Positions 1-12,462 are shown, counted from the stretch's first letter. The stretch: 64,000 bases of DNA from Morinoia aosen (GCA_030386875.1 CM059576.1:14760058-14824057), one strand, 5' to 3'. Numbers and translations: made by a program. Notes: generated from the letters alone by a model not told the origin.

Positions 1-388
1 ACATCTGTTCTAATGTGATAATAAATTAACCGAGAGTATGTATTTTTTAACCCTTTGTGTGTGTAGGACCCAGCTCCTAGATGACTCGATGTCCCAGTCT
101 ACCTCTGTTTTCAGGGTCAATTTTCAAATGTTTTAACTCAAATTAACATATATAATCACATAAATACAGGATAGGAAAAAACTCTCCAGACCCGGACTCT
201 TTCGATTTCCAATAGAATCTATTGATATTTGTCTCTACCAAAAAATTACACTTAATTACTTATTAATGTTTTGCATGTTAGTTTCACCATAATTTGTAGT
301 TAAGCCTTTTCGAAATTCTCCGAAAGAAAGTAAATGACAAGCTTTTATTGACCTTCTACGCGCGAGAGCATCAAGTTCAACAATCATC
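1..388. other. AT-rich non-coding DNA
   Basis: No open frame, repeat or RNA gene is visible. Part of the right half may be the 5' untranslated region or terminal repeat of the mariner copy that follows, but no matching inverted end was found. Confidence 0.4.
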
Positions 389-1385
389 ATGGTGCAAACA
401 ATGACTAAATCTACAGTTTATGACACCGTGACCATATGTGAGGAAATTGACAAAGCTAAGGATAGCCTCAGAAGCGTGCGTCGACGTATAGCTCGTTCAA
501 AAAGGGGCATCAGAGCTACCGGAGAAAGGGTTCGAATACATTCAAAACGATCCGTGATAAAAATGGCCAGAGAGATGTGCGTCTACATAATGAATGAGAA
601 CTATCGTGAAAACTGAGTTTTTACTCTCGCCCTTGATGCTGAAAATGCATCAGCTTCTGACAGAGATCCAGAAAAAGAAAAGAGCTCAAAGAGCGCAGCT
701 GTTTCTGAACAACCTGAAGGATGACTTGCAATGGGAAGAGACTGTCTTTTCAGATGAAAAGATGTTCATCGTGGAACCGAAGTTCAATCCTCAAAATGAC
801 CGAGTGATGCACATCAATTTGCGGATATCCCCGAACATAAGTAAACTGTCTATCTCCGACATAAACCCTCCTCTGTGACGGTTTGGGAGTTAGTCTCCAA
901 AACTTGGAAGTCACCTATGATTTTCATCAAACAAAGAGCAAAAGTGAATTCAATTTCATATTCTGAATACGTCTGGACTTCAGCCTGCCAAGCGATATTT
1001 TAAAGTTAAATTTCATTTAAAAGAAAACCGAGAAAGAAAAAAAAATGTTAGAAAGTGAAATATCATTTTAAATAAATAATATTTCACTTCCAACATGATG
1101 GTGTTCCCCACAAATTTGCAATAGTACTCAAGTGTGGTGTCAATATCGTTTCCCCAATTTATGCAGAGAAGATATGAGGCCTTATTTTTTGCTTGATTTG
1201 AACCTCCTGGACTTCAGTGTTTGGTCAATGTAATAGACTGAAGTCTCAGCATTACCTCACGCCGTGGTGGACGATTTGAAGTTGTCCCTAAAGATGACAT
1301 AGTCAAAATACCGCAAGAGAAACTGCCTGTCTCTGATGAAAGCTTCTGAGGAAAATTTTGGAGGTTTATATAAGCAAAATAAATG
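389..1385 (+). mobile_element. Degenerate mariner-type transposase copy
   Basis: Two plus-strand frames, 389-616 and 594-878, together match the N-terminal half of a Tc1/mariner superfamily transposase. The first has a helix-turn-helix-like region with KSTVY and KRSVIKMAREM. The second has the linker with QKKKRAQRAQ and the first catalytic block FSDEKMFIVEPKFN (Asp codon near 753). Further decayed pieces follow: FQHDGVPHKFA (second Asp near 1097) and LDFSVW (third Asp near 1209). All three catalytic aspartates can still be seen. The frame changes near 595 and again after about 878, and stops are frequent after that, so the copy cannot make a transposase. No terminal inverted repeats or TA target duplication could be placed. 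The family is the mariner type with a DGxPxHxS-like second block. The exact clade is not resolved. Confidence 0.8.
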
Positions 1386-4123
1386 CACGTTGAAAAATTT
1401 ACTTCGTTTCTTGATTTAATAGTAATTAAAATTTAACGGGAGTATAATTTTCGTTTTTCTGGCATTATCCTGTTGTAGAAACATAACCAATTATTCAGAC
1501 CGGATGCTTTTTCCCAACCCTGTAGAATAGCTTCCTCATATCTTATTTAGAAGATAAAGTTGAATTTGGATTTTGTTTGACGAAAGAAGAATCGTGATTA
1601 ATTCATAAGGCGTCGGTACGTTCTCACATTGGCTATCCGCTCTACGTGGATTTGATGAAATGACTGCCGGATGGTCTTGACAATAAAAGGGATGTTTATA
1701 ATTTGATTGCTAGCGTGTAAAATTTCCCGTGGTGCACCTACGGATGACATATTTTGATAACATATTTTAATTCATTGTCAAAATATTTGAGCAGATGTTT
1801 GGGAATTTTAGGTCTAGATTGAAAACTTAATTTAACGTATTAATTCCGATTGGAATATTATTCCACTCCATTTTTTAGTTAAATAGTGGTGATGTAACGT
1901 TGGCACAGTGATGGTTGAGCTGACACAACCGCCGCAGTTAGATACACAGATAGCGCACGGAGCAATGAGGCACAGGCAGGTCGTAGAAGTACCATGAAGC
2001 AACATACGCAGCAGCTAACAGGACTAGGAGTAAACAGCCTGGGCTAACAGTAGTGAGAGTTTATGGCTATTCCATTGAGAAAGTCGATACTTACCAAATA
2101 ACGGAACGGCCTTAGGACATTTAAATATTGAGTGTTGGAAGGTAACTCACGAAGTATGTGAAATAACGGTACTGTAAATAACAATAATGCGGAGGCATCC
2201 TTGCTAGTAATAAAGAGTGCGAACAGTGACTTGGCACGCCACCTGATCCCTGAAAGTACCAAAGTTACCCCTGTGCTACAGCCTGGTACCAAGGCCTCTG
2301 GGTGCCAGACGACAGCCTCGCATCAATTCAGCTTCGAGACGAACTGGAGTGAAAAGGCGATGATCTGAAAACACGAAGATGTAACCATCCACTTTGTTCC
2401 CTGGAAAGTAGGACACCTGTCTGGGAGCGCGTTGAACCGGTTCCTAGATCACCTCATTCAACATCGAGGTCACAATGAAACCAAGACAAGAATATCTTAG
2501 AGAGTAATTCATAATTTCATCCGAAGTTGCACATCCACACCATATTTGTAGAGCAGCCAACCGAGGGAAGGAGTTCCTCGTACGAGATAAACTCCAGAAG
2601 ATGAGCGAGCGTTAAGTTCAAATCGTTCAGTTGTCGCTGCAAAGTTTGCCAGAAGTTTCGGAGACACTTGATGAGGAGCAATTTTTGATACTATTTTACA
2701 CTAGCAAGGAGAGGGAATGAATCAATATATTTTGTTACATAAACAGATACGGGAAGATCATTTAGGGTGCATCTGATGGACGCCGGAAAAATTATTCATG
2801 GTGTTTATGAACGAGCACCTAATGTTGAGGCCTGGGTTAAATAAGATGAGGCATAAAAAATAAACCATGCGATCGCTGGACGACGGTTTCCCACAAGCGA
2901 TTGTAATATTATCAGGTGTTATCAAATTGGTTCAAAGCGAACTACTTTCCCTCCCAGCATTTTGAATTAAATTGAGCAATGGGCAAACACCAAAGTGGTC
3001 ACTGTTTAGGTCATGAGGCCTGAGCGACCGCTCAAGGATTATTCAACGTCACCAGCCGTGTGATGCATTCAGGTTTGCCGTAAGTAACAGAGGAGCCTGA
3101 TGCTAATGAGGCCTGTATGCAGGAGTTGTAGTCTTGCTTCCCAGTGATGTAATTAAGTTCCGATGGTTGTGCGTCGGCCGCTCGGCGCGTACTCCACCCC
3201 TCCTCCGTATTCGCTTCATTGTCTACCAGCAAATTCTTAGACTGCGCTTCATTGATTGATACCCTCCATCCTCTTTGCTTCCACGAACCACAACGATCCA
3301 CGTTACCTTGAAACGCGGTCAGTACTGCTCTATCCCTTACCTGCCCTATTCATATTTATAGTGTGGATGGAAAGGCCAACGTTTGCGAGCTTACGTCAAC
3401 TGATGATAAAGAATAGCTCTTTTTTTAACTTCGATCTTTGGTGGCAGCAAATCTCTAATCTGCTTCTTAATGCTAATTAATGATCGTAACGAGAACATTA
3501 AAACCTCACGTGAAACCATCAGCATACTTTTATAGCAGCTCGTTTTGCCGCCTCTGCTGCTAAATGTCCCCTATTTCTGCGGCATCTCCAATCATTCCAC
3601 CTCTTTTCCAGCCCAGGTGTTCATACGATACATGACTCCAATTACTGCATCGTTCTTATAAAGTCCTTTACATTAAGAATACATTCTGTTAGCTGCATGT
3701 TTGGACGAACCACAAAACCTTCCTCACCACTGCATTGCTTTTTATATTTTCCCGCGGTGTGTTCTTGAGTATCAAAGCACTCGTTCACTGTCCGTCCTGG
3801 ATACTTAATATTTTGTTATTCTCACTCAAAGTTAGCATGTTTGTCTCCGTCTCATGAATATTTAACACCATTATTTTACCTTATACTTTGTAGAACTCTT
3901 CACAATCTCGAACTCCTTTAGTTCCCGCATTGACTCAGTGACCACACCAATGGCGACAGCGTACGACAAAAAGTTCAGTTTTATTTCCCCATCCCTAATT
4001 CCAAAATATTCACTTTCAGGCTCGCATCTAATTCTTTAGCTTTATAATGAACAGTAAGAGGAATTACTTGCAATTCTGTCTTGCCCGAGCACACCTCGTC
4101 TTGCAGTTCCCACATCGCACATG
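1386..4123. other. Unassigned DNA, no supported gene
   Basis: Scattered open frames of up to about 90 codons occur on the minus strand (2044-2292 and 3032-3301). None shows a recognisable domain or paired splice sites consistent with the other exons. A more GC-balanced stretch at 1900-3300 differs from its AT-rich surroundings and could hold unrecognised exons. Confidence 0.4.
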
Positions 4124-5622
4124 TGCAGCGGGGGAAAAAATAATGCAACACGTTGGTTATCTCGCCAGACACCACATTTCTAAACCACGAACAATTACGA
4201 GATTGGATTATTAATAAACAATATTTTTGCAAAGACAATAATATATCTAAAACCCACAATTATTTAAATGGAAAAAAATGTTTAGAAACATGTATAATAA
4301 AAAACTGAACATAAGTTTACAAAACCAATGTTTTTCCTCGATATCATTTACCAAAATTCTTTTAGAATTATTCCAGAATGTTCTAATACATTCTACTATT
4401 TGGCAACTGAACTTTCATCCGCATTCATATCCAATAACGTGTCACTGATACAGCAGCTCTCGTTCGAAAAGGAGTAAGCATGGGTACGAATAAAGACATC
4501 AGCTAAGACCTTCGCCAACATATTGTGATTCTCCAAATTGTAGGATATCGGAAAATATGTGCACAGCTGTGTACTCTTATAGCCTCGGTTAGAACAATAA
4601 TACGTAAGTAGAAATTCCGGAATGAGACTCTCAGCAAGCCTCGAACTAGCGTCCAGGATACATTAACGACCGTGCTGCTCGAAAGTTGGTCCGAACCGTA
4701 ACGCAAACGTGAAGAATTGAAGAATGATCTCAAGGAATCAGGGATCGAAGCCAGCAAACACACGATCAGCTGGGCTTTATGTCGTGAAAGTTTTCGCACC
4801 TGCACCACTCGTAGGGCACCTCTTCTTCAGAAACGTCCTTCAAGGCCAGGCTGAAGTCAGCAGCGCTTTGGAACTCAGTACTGTGGTCAGATGGAACCAA
4901 AATTGAGCTATTTGGGAGAAACAGCGCACACCATGGTTGGAGGGAACAAAACGAAGAGTATAAACCAAAGTGCACCATACCCACTGTTGAGTTTCGGGTA
5001 GGTTCTTCAGGAGTAGGTTAATTTCTCATTATTGACCAAATCGTGGATGGCAGAAAATTTCCTGAAATATTGGATGAGCAGCTCTTACCATCATCTCGTT
5101 TGTTAACATTGAAACGGGGAAGGACCGTCCAACATGAAAACGATCCAGAACATACTGCGAACGAAACCAAGTCAATGCAATGGCTTAGTCAATCCAAGGA
5201 CATGAATCCGATCAAAAACCGGTGGATGGAATTGAAATTGGAGATTTAGAAAAGAGGTCTCAAAAACATCATTAAACTAAAAGGATTTGCATTGAAGAAT
5301 GGAATAAGATTACACCCGAAACTTGTGATAAGCATGTAGTGAGCTACTCTAAACGTCTCGAAGCCATAATTGAGAAAAACATCTATGCAACGAAGTATTA
5401 TGTATGTATGTATAGCTTGAAATGTGATGTTACCTTATGCTCACGTATTTATTATACACATTCCTATGTATTTTTTAATTAAGAACTTATGCGTTTTTAA
5501 TACACTATTTACTTTTTTCTACTATTGTTTATATATTGTTAAATTTTTGAAATTGCTCGGGGTTTAGACTTATAGAATCAGGCGATTTAATCAACGTGTT
5601 GTATTATTTTGCCCCCAGTGTA
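4124..5622 (+). mobile_element. Tc1 element with terminal inverted repeats, decayed
   Basis: A Tc1-family transposon of about 1.5 kb. The left end (from about 4124) and the right end (to about 5622) are inverted copies of one another over 65 bp or more. They share a terminal block like CAGTGGGGGCAAAATAAT followed by CAACACGTTG, the usual start of Tc1 repeats. The transposase lies between them on the plus strand. The layout and size match a complete but degenerate Tc1 element. Confidence 0.85.
4479..5390 (+). pseudogene. Tc1 transposase, vertebrate-type family, broken
   Basis: Decayed pieces give the whole transposase in order. The N-terminal paired-like DNA-binding start is MGTNKDIS at 4480. 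IIRKWKF lies near 4600. The second helix-turn-helix region has LKNDLKESGIEASKHTISWAL near 4715, where the family usually has LVNDLKAAGTIVTKKTI. The first catalytic block LWSDGTKIELFG is near 4890, the second NDPEHTAN near 5145, and the third SKDMNPIKNRWMELK near 5200. The third catalytic position, normally Glu in DLNPIENLW, is Lys here, and several frame changes separate the blocks. The copy is therefore inactive. The wording of the motifs is closest to the Tc1 lineage best known from fish and amphibians, which also occurs in invertebrates. That placement is from memory and was not searched. Confidence 0.85.
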
Positions 5623-6430
5623 AATCTCAACACACATCTCACAGTTCCCACAAGCTTCTCACTTTAACCAATGTTTCTACCTATGTCAAATGCCTCGAAC
5701 AATTTACCCCGTCAAATGTTTCTGAGTATCGTAAAAGAGCCAGCTATGGCTGATAGCTGTCTTTTATGATTCTCTCAATAATTTAATTTACAAACCTAGA
5801 AATTGGCAGCACGATGATTGTCTTTCCTAAAACCCTTGTGTTCTTCTACCACTCCTGTTGTTCCACTACACGTTTCTTTTCAATCAGAAATCTTACTAAG
5901 AGAAATACGTTTTTTGTTTTGGTTTTGTCCAACTTTTCTGTCCTTTCTGATGCAACCAGGCTTTTATTTCCATCCATCTGGGATGGTTTCACTCCTCCAT
6001 ACCTCCACACACTTTAAACTGTTCAATAATACACTTAGCATCATAGGTACAGAACGTGAGCGGATTTCTTTCAGTTCTCCCTTCCTTACCATCTTTCGAA
6101 ACTTGTTGCCCTCCTCACGAATAATTCCATCTCCTATTTTAAGCTCAAATTCGCCGCCTACTATGATGGCATGAGCCCACCGCGTTTTGACTGGTTTGAA
6201 GAGCTGGAACTACCAATGTTGAGGCTTTATTCTTCTTTCATTAACAGCTGCCACTGATAACATAGCCAGTCGCAGTACGGAAAAAGATGACGCCATAATA
6301 TGGACTGAAGGTTTCTATACTATTGATCCTGACTATCACATAATAAAAATATTATATTCAAAGATAGTAACCAATCATGTGGGCAAATCATCATTTGTGT
6401 GAGAAAATAATTACGTACATTTTAAGTTCA
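5623..6430. other. AT-rich non-coding DNA
   Basis: Overlapping open frames at 5814-6174 are compositional (T/C-rich), with no recognisable domain. Nothing else was seen. Confidence 0.4.
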
Positions 6431-6671
6431 GGGTTGCGGAGTCGGAGTCGGAGTCGGGAGTCGGAGTCGCCGGAGTCGCATGTTTTAGGGTGGAGTCGGA
6501 GTCGGAGTCGGAGTCGCTTCTCTGAAGTGTGGTGGAGTCGGAGTCGGAGTCGGAGTCGCTACTCTGAAGGGTGATGGAGTCGGAGTCGGAGTCGGAGTCG
6601 CTTTTCCGAATGTGGTGGAGTCGGAGTCGGAGTCGTTCATTCGGATGTGGTAGAGTCGTGGTTGGAGTCGC
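6431..6671 (+). repeat. GGAGTC hexanucleotide array with about 42-bp super-repeat
   Basis: Runs of GGAGTC are broken every three to five units by a short linker of the type GCTTCTCTGAAG or GCTACTCTGAAG, giving a super-repeat near 42 bp. The array starts with the head CAGGGTTGCGGAGTCGG, which also occurs inverted at the far end of the array at 12126-12460. Open frames reading SRSRSR or ESESES are by-products of the hexamer. Confidence 0.9.
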
Positions 6672-8296
6672 TATTTTTTGGTGTCTTTGATTCTAATTTT
6701 TGCTAAAAATTATTTACAATTGTTTAAAACCGAAAGTAAACAAAGCAGAATTAGAACACTTTGCTGAAAAATCTATAAAATACGCAATGTTTTTGTTGAT
6801 TATTTTGTTTTAAGTTTGACACAGCGTATTTATACCTATCACCTATTACCGTCATGTTATCTATTCATTGTGGGTTTGCATACTTATATATGTGTATATG
6901 ATACATACGAGAAATAATTATAATTATACTGAAGTAATAAGGCAAATGTTGCAGTTAAAAAGCGAGAATTAGTAATTGAAAGCATTGCAAATTCGTTCTG
7001 TATATTTCTGTTTTGTTCATTTCCCCTTCAATTAACACATAGGAAGTGGAAAACAGTAGTAAATGTGCTGCAAGTTACTTGTAGAACATTTCAGCTGATG
7101 CAAAACATTGTACTCACGTAAGGAGTGGTAACTCTGTACGCTCTTAATGATGCATTGATTGATAATGACTAGTCTTTGCAGAAACTTAAAGTTATGTTGT
7201 GATCATAAATATTTTTAGTCTTTAGGTTATGATTCACTGCCAATGAGTAGTCTTTGCCATAACCTGAAGCTATGGTCTGGTGCATAAAGACTTCTAGTTT
7301 TCAGTTTATGTTATCAAAATTGATATGGCTTCCTTGTCTTTAGGTCAAGTTAACATGTATTAATAATAATAATTTATGCTCATTTCTAAAGTTATTCCTT
7401 GCATGTAGTTTGGTTCTTTCAGAGTTTTATTGCATTTCACTATATCATCATTTAATTTTTATCTTCATATCACTCCCCAGTTCCTAAGTAAGCATACGCT
7501 GAAATGGAGAATTTTAGAATTATGTTTATACAATTTTAAAAACTGAAATAGGATCCGTTTCATAGCATTATATAATCAATTATTTCTTCTTAAGGAAGAT
7601 TTGGAAATGTTGTAAGGTAATCAATATCGGCATTGAGACACTTGAAAAAATTTAAATACAATGTAAACGAGCTGCAAGAAAATAATTACACACACTAGCA
7701 ACAACTTCACTTACAGTCACACACATATTGTAACTGAAAATAATGCACTATCTCAGCTGCAATGGTTGTTGCTTTTATGCCATAGTACAAATTCTCTTGC
7801 TTGGAACATTTCAAATTGCTCCAAAAAACACGAAATGAGAAGAACGTGGGCGTCTATTAAAATAAGAAAGTGTCAAATATAAAGTAAAAAGTTAGATGGA
7901 AATAAGAGATAGTATCATATTACACGCAAATAAGCTAGAAGTGACTTATTCGTAAACAAAACGTTCCGAAAACGTCAGGCCCCTGTGACGAAAGCAGAAT
8001 ATTTTTTGCCTATTATAGCCGAAATGTAACATAGAGTTGAGCAATAACATGACACCTTTTCTGTATTGTTACCCTGCATAGTGTAGGTACAGAGAAGAAA
8101 AGGCAGTGTGCAAATCTGGCGGACCTTATCTACACGTATATCATAATTTTGGGGATTTGAAGCATAGTCATTGAATTAACTATTATAATTTCACTGAATT
8201 AGTGCATACTTAGTAATAAAAAGTTGTTGATACATATCTATGCTTCTCAGTGTAGACAGTGCCTACATTACCTACTCAGAAAAAACTTGTCAGTAA
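6672..8296. other. AT-rich DNA with one diverged tandem duplication
   Basis: No gene seen. At about 7155-7320 a segment of roughly 80 bp, containing AGTCTTTGC and AGTCTTTAGGTTATG-like blocks, is repeated twice in tandem with considerable divergence. Confidence 0.4.
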
Positions 8297-8932
8297 TATG
8301 CAGGGTGTTTCAGATTCAGAATAAGAGGCAAAAAAATTGCACACCAAGTAGATGTCCAAATAAAAACTTTTTCGTCTATGAAATTTTCCGAAGGAAGAGA
8401 CATTGAGATATTAGCCGTTTATTGTTTCAAATGATGAAATTTAATGACTAAATTACTCGCAATATTTTGAATTTACGTTGATTCGGCGAAATGTTCTAGT
8501 TGCATCACCTCCTAGATCTCCTGACATGACTCCATTCGATTTCAATTTTTGGCGACACGTGAAGAGCCTTATGTATGCCACACCCATTGAGTCTGAGGAA
8601 GATCTTGTGGACAGAATTGCAGTGGCTGCAGGTGATATACCTTAATGCCAGACGTGTTTCCTAATATCCGGCAGTCGTTAAGGCTAACATTCGAAAAGTG
8701 CATTGATGTAGGTAGAATACATTTTGAACAATTTTTGTAAAGTAAATTCAAAATAAAAATTGCGAGCAATTGTGTCATTAAATTTCATCCTTTAAAGCAA
8801 TAAACAGCTAATGTCTCACAACCCCGATTTTTTGGGGAAAATTTGATAGAACAAAAAGTGTTTATTTAGCTATTTTCTACTTGGTGTGCAATTTTGTACC
8901 TTGTGTTCTGAAACACTCAGTATACATAATTG
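8297..8932 (-). mobile_element. Mariner-like deletion derivative with ~180-bp inverted ends
   Basis: The ends are GGGTGTTTCAGATTC on the left and its inverted counterpart GAACACTCAGTA-like sequence on the right. They extend as inverted repeats for about 180 bp, including the shared block AATTGCACACCAAGTAGA, and TA lies at both outer edges. Between them is a short remnant of transposase read on the plus strand near 8500-8640, with SPDMTPFDFNFWRHVK. This corresponds to the third catalytic block of Tc1/mariner enzymes, where family members commonly have RSPDLTPLDFFLW. The copy is about 0.64 kb, so most of the transposase has been lost and the element would depend on a relative for movement. The family is a Tc1/mariner relative with long inverted repeats. 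Confidence 0.8.
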
Positions 8933-8937
8933 TGTAC

Positions 8938-11440
8938 ACGACCCGTCAGAAATGACGGGATTCAATATTGCCTTTATGCAAATCTTCCAGATGTGGATCA
9001 TAAAGAAATATTTCCATCCTAATAGTACCTACGATAAAAATGTTCTAGTACTTGTGCACTGGTGAAACGCGCATCACAGACAGTCATTAAGCATCTTTAA
9101 GGGAGACAGACCAACCAACAAAGACGGACAGCCAATTCTATTTGTTCAATGAAATTTTCTGTTGAATATCTTCCGTATTTCTGATGGCGGCTTTGTGGAA
9201 GAAAAAGTTTTCTTCAGTTGGCCTCTCTAGTTCACAGACAAGAATTTGAAACTGTTGAAATTAGTTCTTTCTGTTCTTCGCTTTTTTGTTTTGCACCTGC
9301 ATCTTTTCTTCTCGTTTTTTGTGTTTAAATTTAACTTTCTATAATTAAGCCTGTTTGAGCTTCTAGCAGACCTGCATTAACCTTAAATCGCTGAAATTAA
9401 CATTACTCGTGACGCTTTGGCGTTCACTCATTAAATTAACTTTGAGCTTGCTCTGCCTGGGCTGCATGTTGCCCTTTTAATAAAAGTGGGTCTGGCTCCT
9501 ATAACTTATTTCTCTTGCCTAAAAAGCAGTCTCTTTCTGTGACTTGAACTCCTCGACCCGGCTCTTGCAGCCTCTTGAACAGGCACTTATTTTTTAAGGT
9601 AATTAATTGTCAATTAATTGTTAAAATCTTAGTGCTTTATGCAATCTAGCAATAAGATACGATATTCAGCTAGTCGGCGTCCAGACATCTTAAAACTCTG
9701 TCTCTCTACTCAGAACACCTCTAAAACTTCCTACCGGAGTACCTTGCTGATGACCGGCCGCGTCCATTGGTCGTCTTCTATTTTTAGGGATTTTCGTTTT
9801 TAAAAACTAACCTTGCGTTAACGAAAATCTTCGGTCTCCATTTTAAAGGAATTTAATAGTAAAAATACTACAGAGGACGCTGCTGTGCGTACTGTTGGAA
9901 TCCTCAAGATACGCCTAACTTGGGTACGTACCTCGGGAAACGACTTGCTGTTGTTCCCTTGAAGTTCTTCTGTATATGAAATAAATGTTCGAATAGTTGC
10001 CCTTAAGTTTTAAATCCTAAAAGTCCATTGTATTAACATAGGAGAGATTACGTTCACGAAATACCTAAATCTATTTATTTATTTGTTTAAAGAAGACACT
10101 TGACCTTTTATTGTGTAAGAACAATCAACATTATACCGGGTGTCCCACGAAAATGTCCCGGACTATTTAATTGATTATATATCCGCTTTAAATTAACATA
10201 TTTTAATTGTCTTTTGTTAACAATGTAGTCAGTTTTGTTTCCTTTTCAAATAATTCAAGTTTTGAAAATCAGTTGAATAACCACTTTACGATGATCGATT
10301 TACTGAAAGGGGCAGAAAAATTGTTCAAAGGAAAAGTTTTAAAAACAACACTTGTGTTCTTCCTCATTTCTCAATACCTACTGTTAAGAATAATTCCAAA
10401 ATGATGTATCCTACATACCACCAAGTATTTAAACCCTCTGAGAGGTTTCAAGTTTCAAGTGTTCTCAATAATAGTGTTTCAAGTACTGAAATAAAACGGT
10501 GGAATAATGGGTAAAACTCTTCGTTCAATGGTGGCTAGAAGTAATACTTGCCTGGAGAGAAATGGAGGGTATGTCGAAGGATAGTAAATTACTTTATTTA
10601 TTTAAACGTTATTTAAGGTAATGATTTGTTACTCTTTAAAATTTTTGTTTGTTCAGCTTTATGGATAGTACAAAATAAGGAAGAATATCAATATTGTTTT
10701 AAAAACTTTTCCTTTGAACAATTAGTTTTTCTATCCGTTTCAGTAAATTGATCATTGTAAAGTAGTTTTTCAACCGATTTTCAAAAACTTAAATTATTCG
10801 AAAATCAAACAAAATTTACTACATTGTGAAAAAAGACAGTTCAAATATGTTAATTTAAAGCTGAGATATAATTAATTAAAAATCAGGGACATTTTTGTGG
10901 GACACCCGGTATAATAAAAACCCAGGTGTCCGTCAATTGATAAATAAGTATATGTTCTCGTGCGTTATTTCCCCTATGTTATTACAATGGGAATCTGCTT
11001 GCTTGGACAGTATCATAAATACCATTGAAATATTATTAAAAACATGGCATCTGCTCAATTATGTTTATAAGTAAAAAACATTGCGTGAAAATCGAATCTA
11101 CTGTCAAGAAAATGTGGCTTTTCGCATTTAAATTTAAAAGGCATTTAAATGCTTAAAAGGTATGGCAAATATTTTAAAAACTTCTTGGCGAACAATAATT
11201 TAAATTATAATGCACAGTTGTTGCTTGCTTGGTTGTTGTGTGCGTCTGTGACGTTCTTAAAGATGCTTAATAACCGTATCTGTGATACGAGTTTTACCAG
11301 TGCACAAGTACGAGAATACTGTATTTTAATCGCGGGTACTATTAGGATGGACATATTTGTTTGCCATCTTTATCTTGAGATTTTTTTAAAACGAGACCAT
11401 TGAATCCCGTCATTTTTGACCAATCATGTACACTAGTATC
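8938..11440. mobile_element. Composite element bounded by inverted CCCGTCA-hairpin ends
   Basis: The sequence at 8938-9105 is the inverse of the sequence at about 11245-11440. Both carry, from the outside in, a GTGTACA-type tip, an 18-nt hairpin (CCCGTCA, spacer, TGACGGG), a variable stretch with TACTATTAGGATGG, and a block with ACCAGTGCACAAGTA. The interior of about 2.1 kb has no recognisable transposase and is interrupted by a separate foldback MITE at 10136-10913. The same ends occur at 11541-12098 and in both arms of the large palindrome. The superfamily is not identified. Confidence 0.65.
10136..10913. mobile_element. Foldback MITE, TIR starts ACCGGGTGTCCCAC
   Basis: The left end ACCGGGTGTCCCACG and the right end TGGGACACCCGGT are inverted and flanked by TA on both sides. 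The similarity continues inward for about 250 bp, including an ATTGTTCAAAGGAAAAGTTTT block at about 10320 matched in inverse near 10720, so almost two thirds of the element can fold on itself. There is no coding capacity. The TA flanks and the tip are typical of Tc1/mariner-mobilised MITEs. Confidence 0.9.
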
Positions 11441-11540
11441 TTGATTATTAACATTCTGTAGTCAATTTACAAGTCGTTCGCTAATAAAGAATGTAATGAA
11501 CATACGCACAGGTTTCAACACCTGCAACCGTTTACTCCTA

Positions 11541-12098
11541 AAAATGACTGTCGTGTGTTTATTTATACGTTTTGTGTCACGCTGTTAAGAATAATTGATG
11601 GGAAGATATTAGCATTGGCGGTCTTGGTTTCAGTTCAGTTCACATTTTCGTTGTGCAAGTACTCTATAATAAGTCACTTTCAAAACAATTAGAGCGATCC
11701 AGAGCCTTATATACTCGAGTTTGTATCGTGAATACCGAGTTCGGCGGGGTATTGTATATTACAATGTACTGTATTGCATACTACAATATGCTGTATTTTA
11801 TATACAATATACTGTAATACAATGCACAGTACTGTATTGCATATTACAATATACATACACAAGTTCGCAGTTGCTTTCAGTTATGCTGAATTTCTGTATC
11901 TTGGAAACGACACGAATGGCTATAACAACTTCTCTTGCGGCTCAAAAATACTGGGTTCTGAGGGTTTATTACTCTAATAAGAAAATTAAGTTACTTTTGG
12001 AATAAGCTGAGAGCATGGAAACTCCACTCAAACGAAAATTTGTTGAAGAAAAGTATTGAATCCCGTCATTTTTGACGGTTCGTGTACACTAGTTAAGA
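11541..12098 (+). mobile_element. Internally deleted copy of the CCCGTCA-end family
   Basis: The left part (11541-11690) matches the inner end of the palindrome arms (near 39000-39150), sharing GTTTTGTGTCACGCT and TGGCGGTCTTGGTTTCAGTT. The right part (11695-12098) matches their outer end (43005-43417), sharing CAGAGCCTTATATACTCGAG, a degenerate AT-rich tandem block, and the terminal hairpin followed by GTGTACACTAG. About 3.9 kb present in the palindrome arms is missing here. TTAA follows the tip directly. The open frames at 11721-12005 are AT-repeat by-products. Confidence 0.75.
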
Positions 12099-12125
12099 AA
12101 TAAAATATTCATCTTATAAATTATG

Positions 12126-12462
12126 AATAGGTGGAGTTGGAGTCACAAAATTGTGAATAGGCGGAGTCGGTGTTGGAGTCGCCAAATTCTGGAAAAGTGG
12201 AGTCGGAGTCGGAATCGGAGTCGCCAAATTTTGAAAAGGTGGAGTCGGAGTCGGAGTTGGAGTCGCCAAATTCTGAAAAGGTGGAGTCGGAGTCGGAGTC
12301 GCCAAATTCTGAAAAGGTGAAGTCGGAGTCGGAGTCGGAGTCGCCAAATTCTGAAAAGGTGGAGTCGGAGTCGGAGTCGGAGTCGCCAAATTCTGGAAAG
12401 GTGGAGTCGGAGTCGGAGTCGGAGTCGCACATTTATTCCTCCGACTCCGCAACCCTGGATTT
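12126..12462 (+). repeat. Second GGAGTC array, ~42-bp super-repeat
   Basis: About seven super-repeats of the form GGTGGAGTCGGAGTCGGAG, plus GTCGCCAAATTCTGAAAA, give a unit of roughly 42 bp. The linker GCCAAATTCTGAAAA differs from the linker of the array at 6431. At the right edge the sequence CCGACTCCGCAACCCTGG is the inverse of the head of the first array. Five reading frames stay open through the array and give acidic/serine or arginine/leucine repeats. I do not treat them as genes. Confidence 0.9.

Noticed and set aside
6377-6574. RS-rich protein from the GGAGTC array
   Set aside because: SRSRSR peptides are the direct translation of the hexamer, and five of six frames behave similarly in the second array.
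12057-12102. piggyBac assignment of the hairpin-ended family
   Set aside because: TTAA follows the tip in only one of the copies and no piggyBac transposase was seen.
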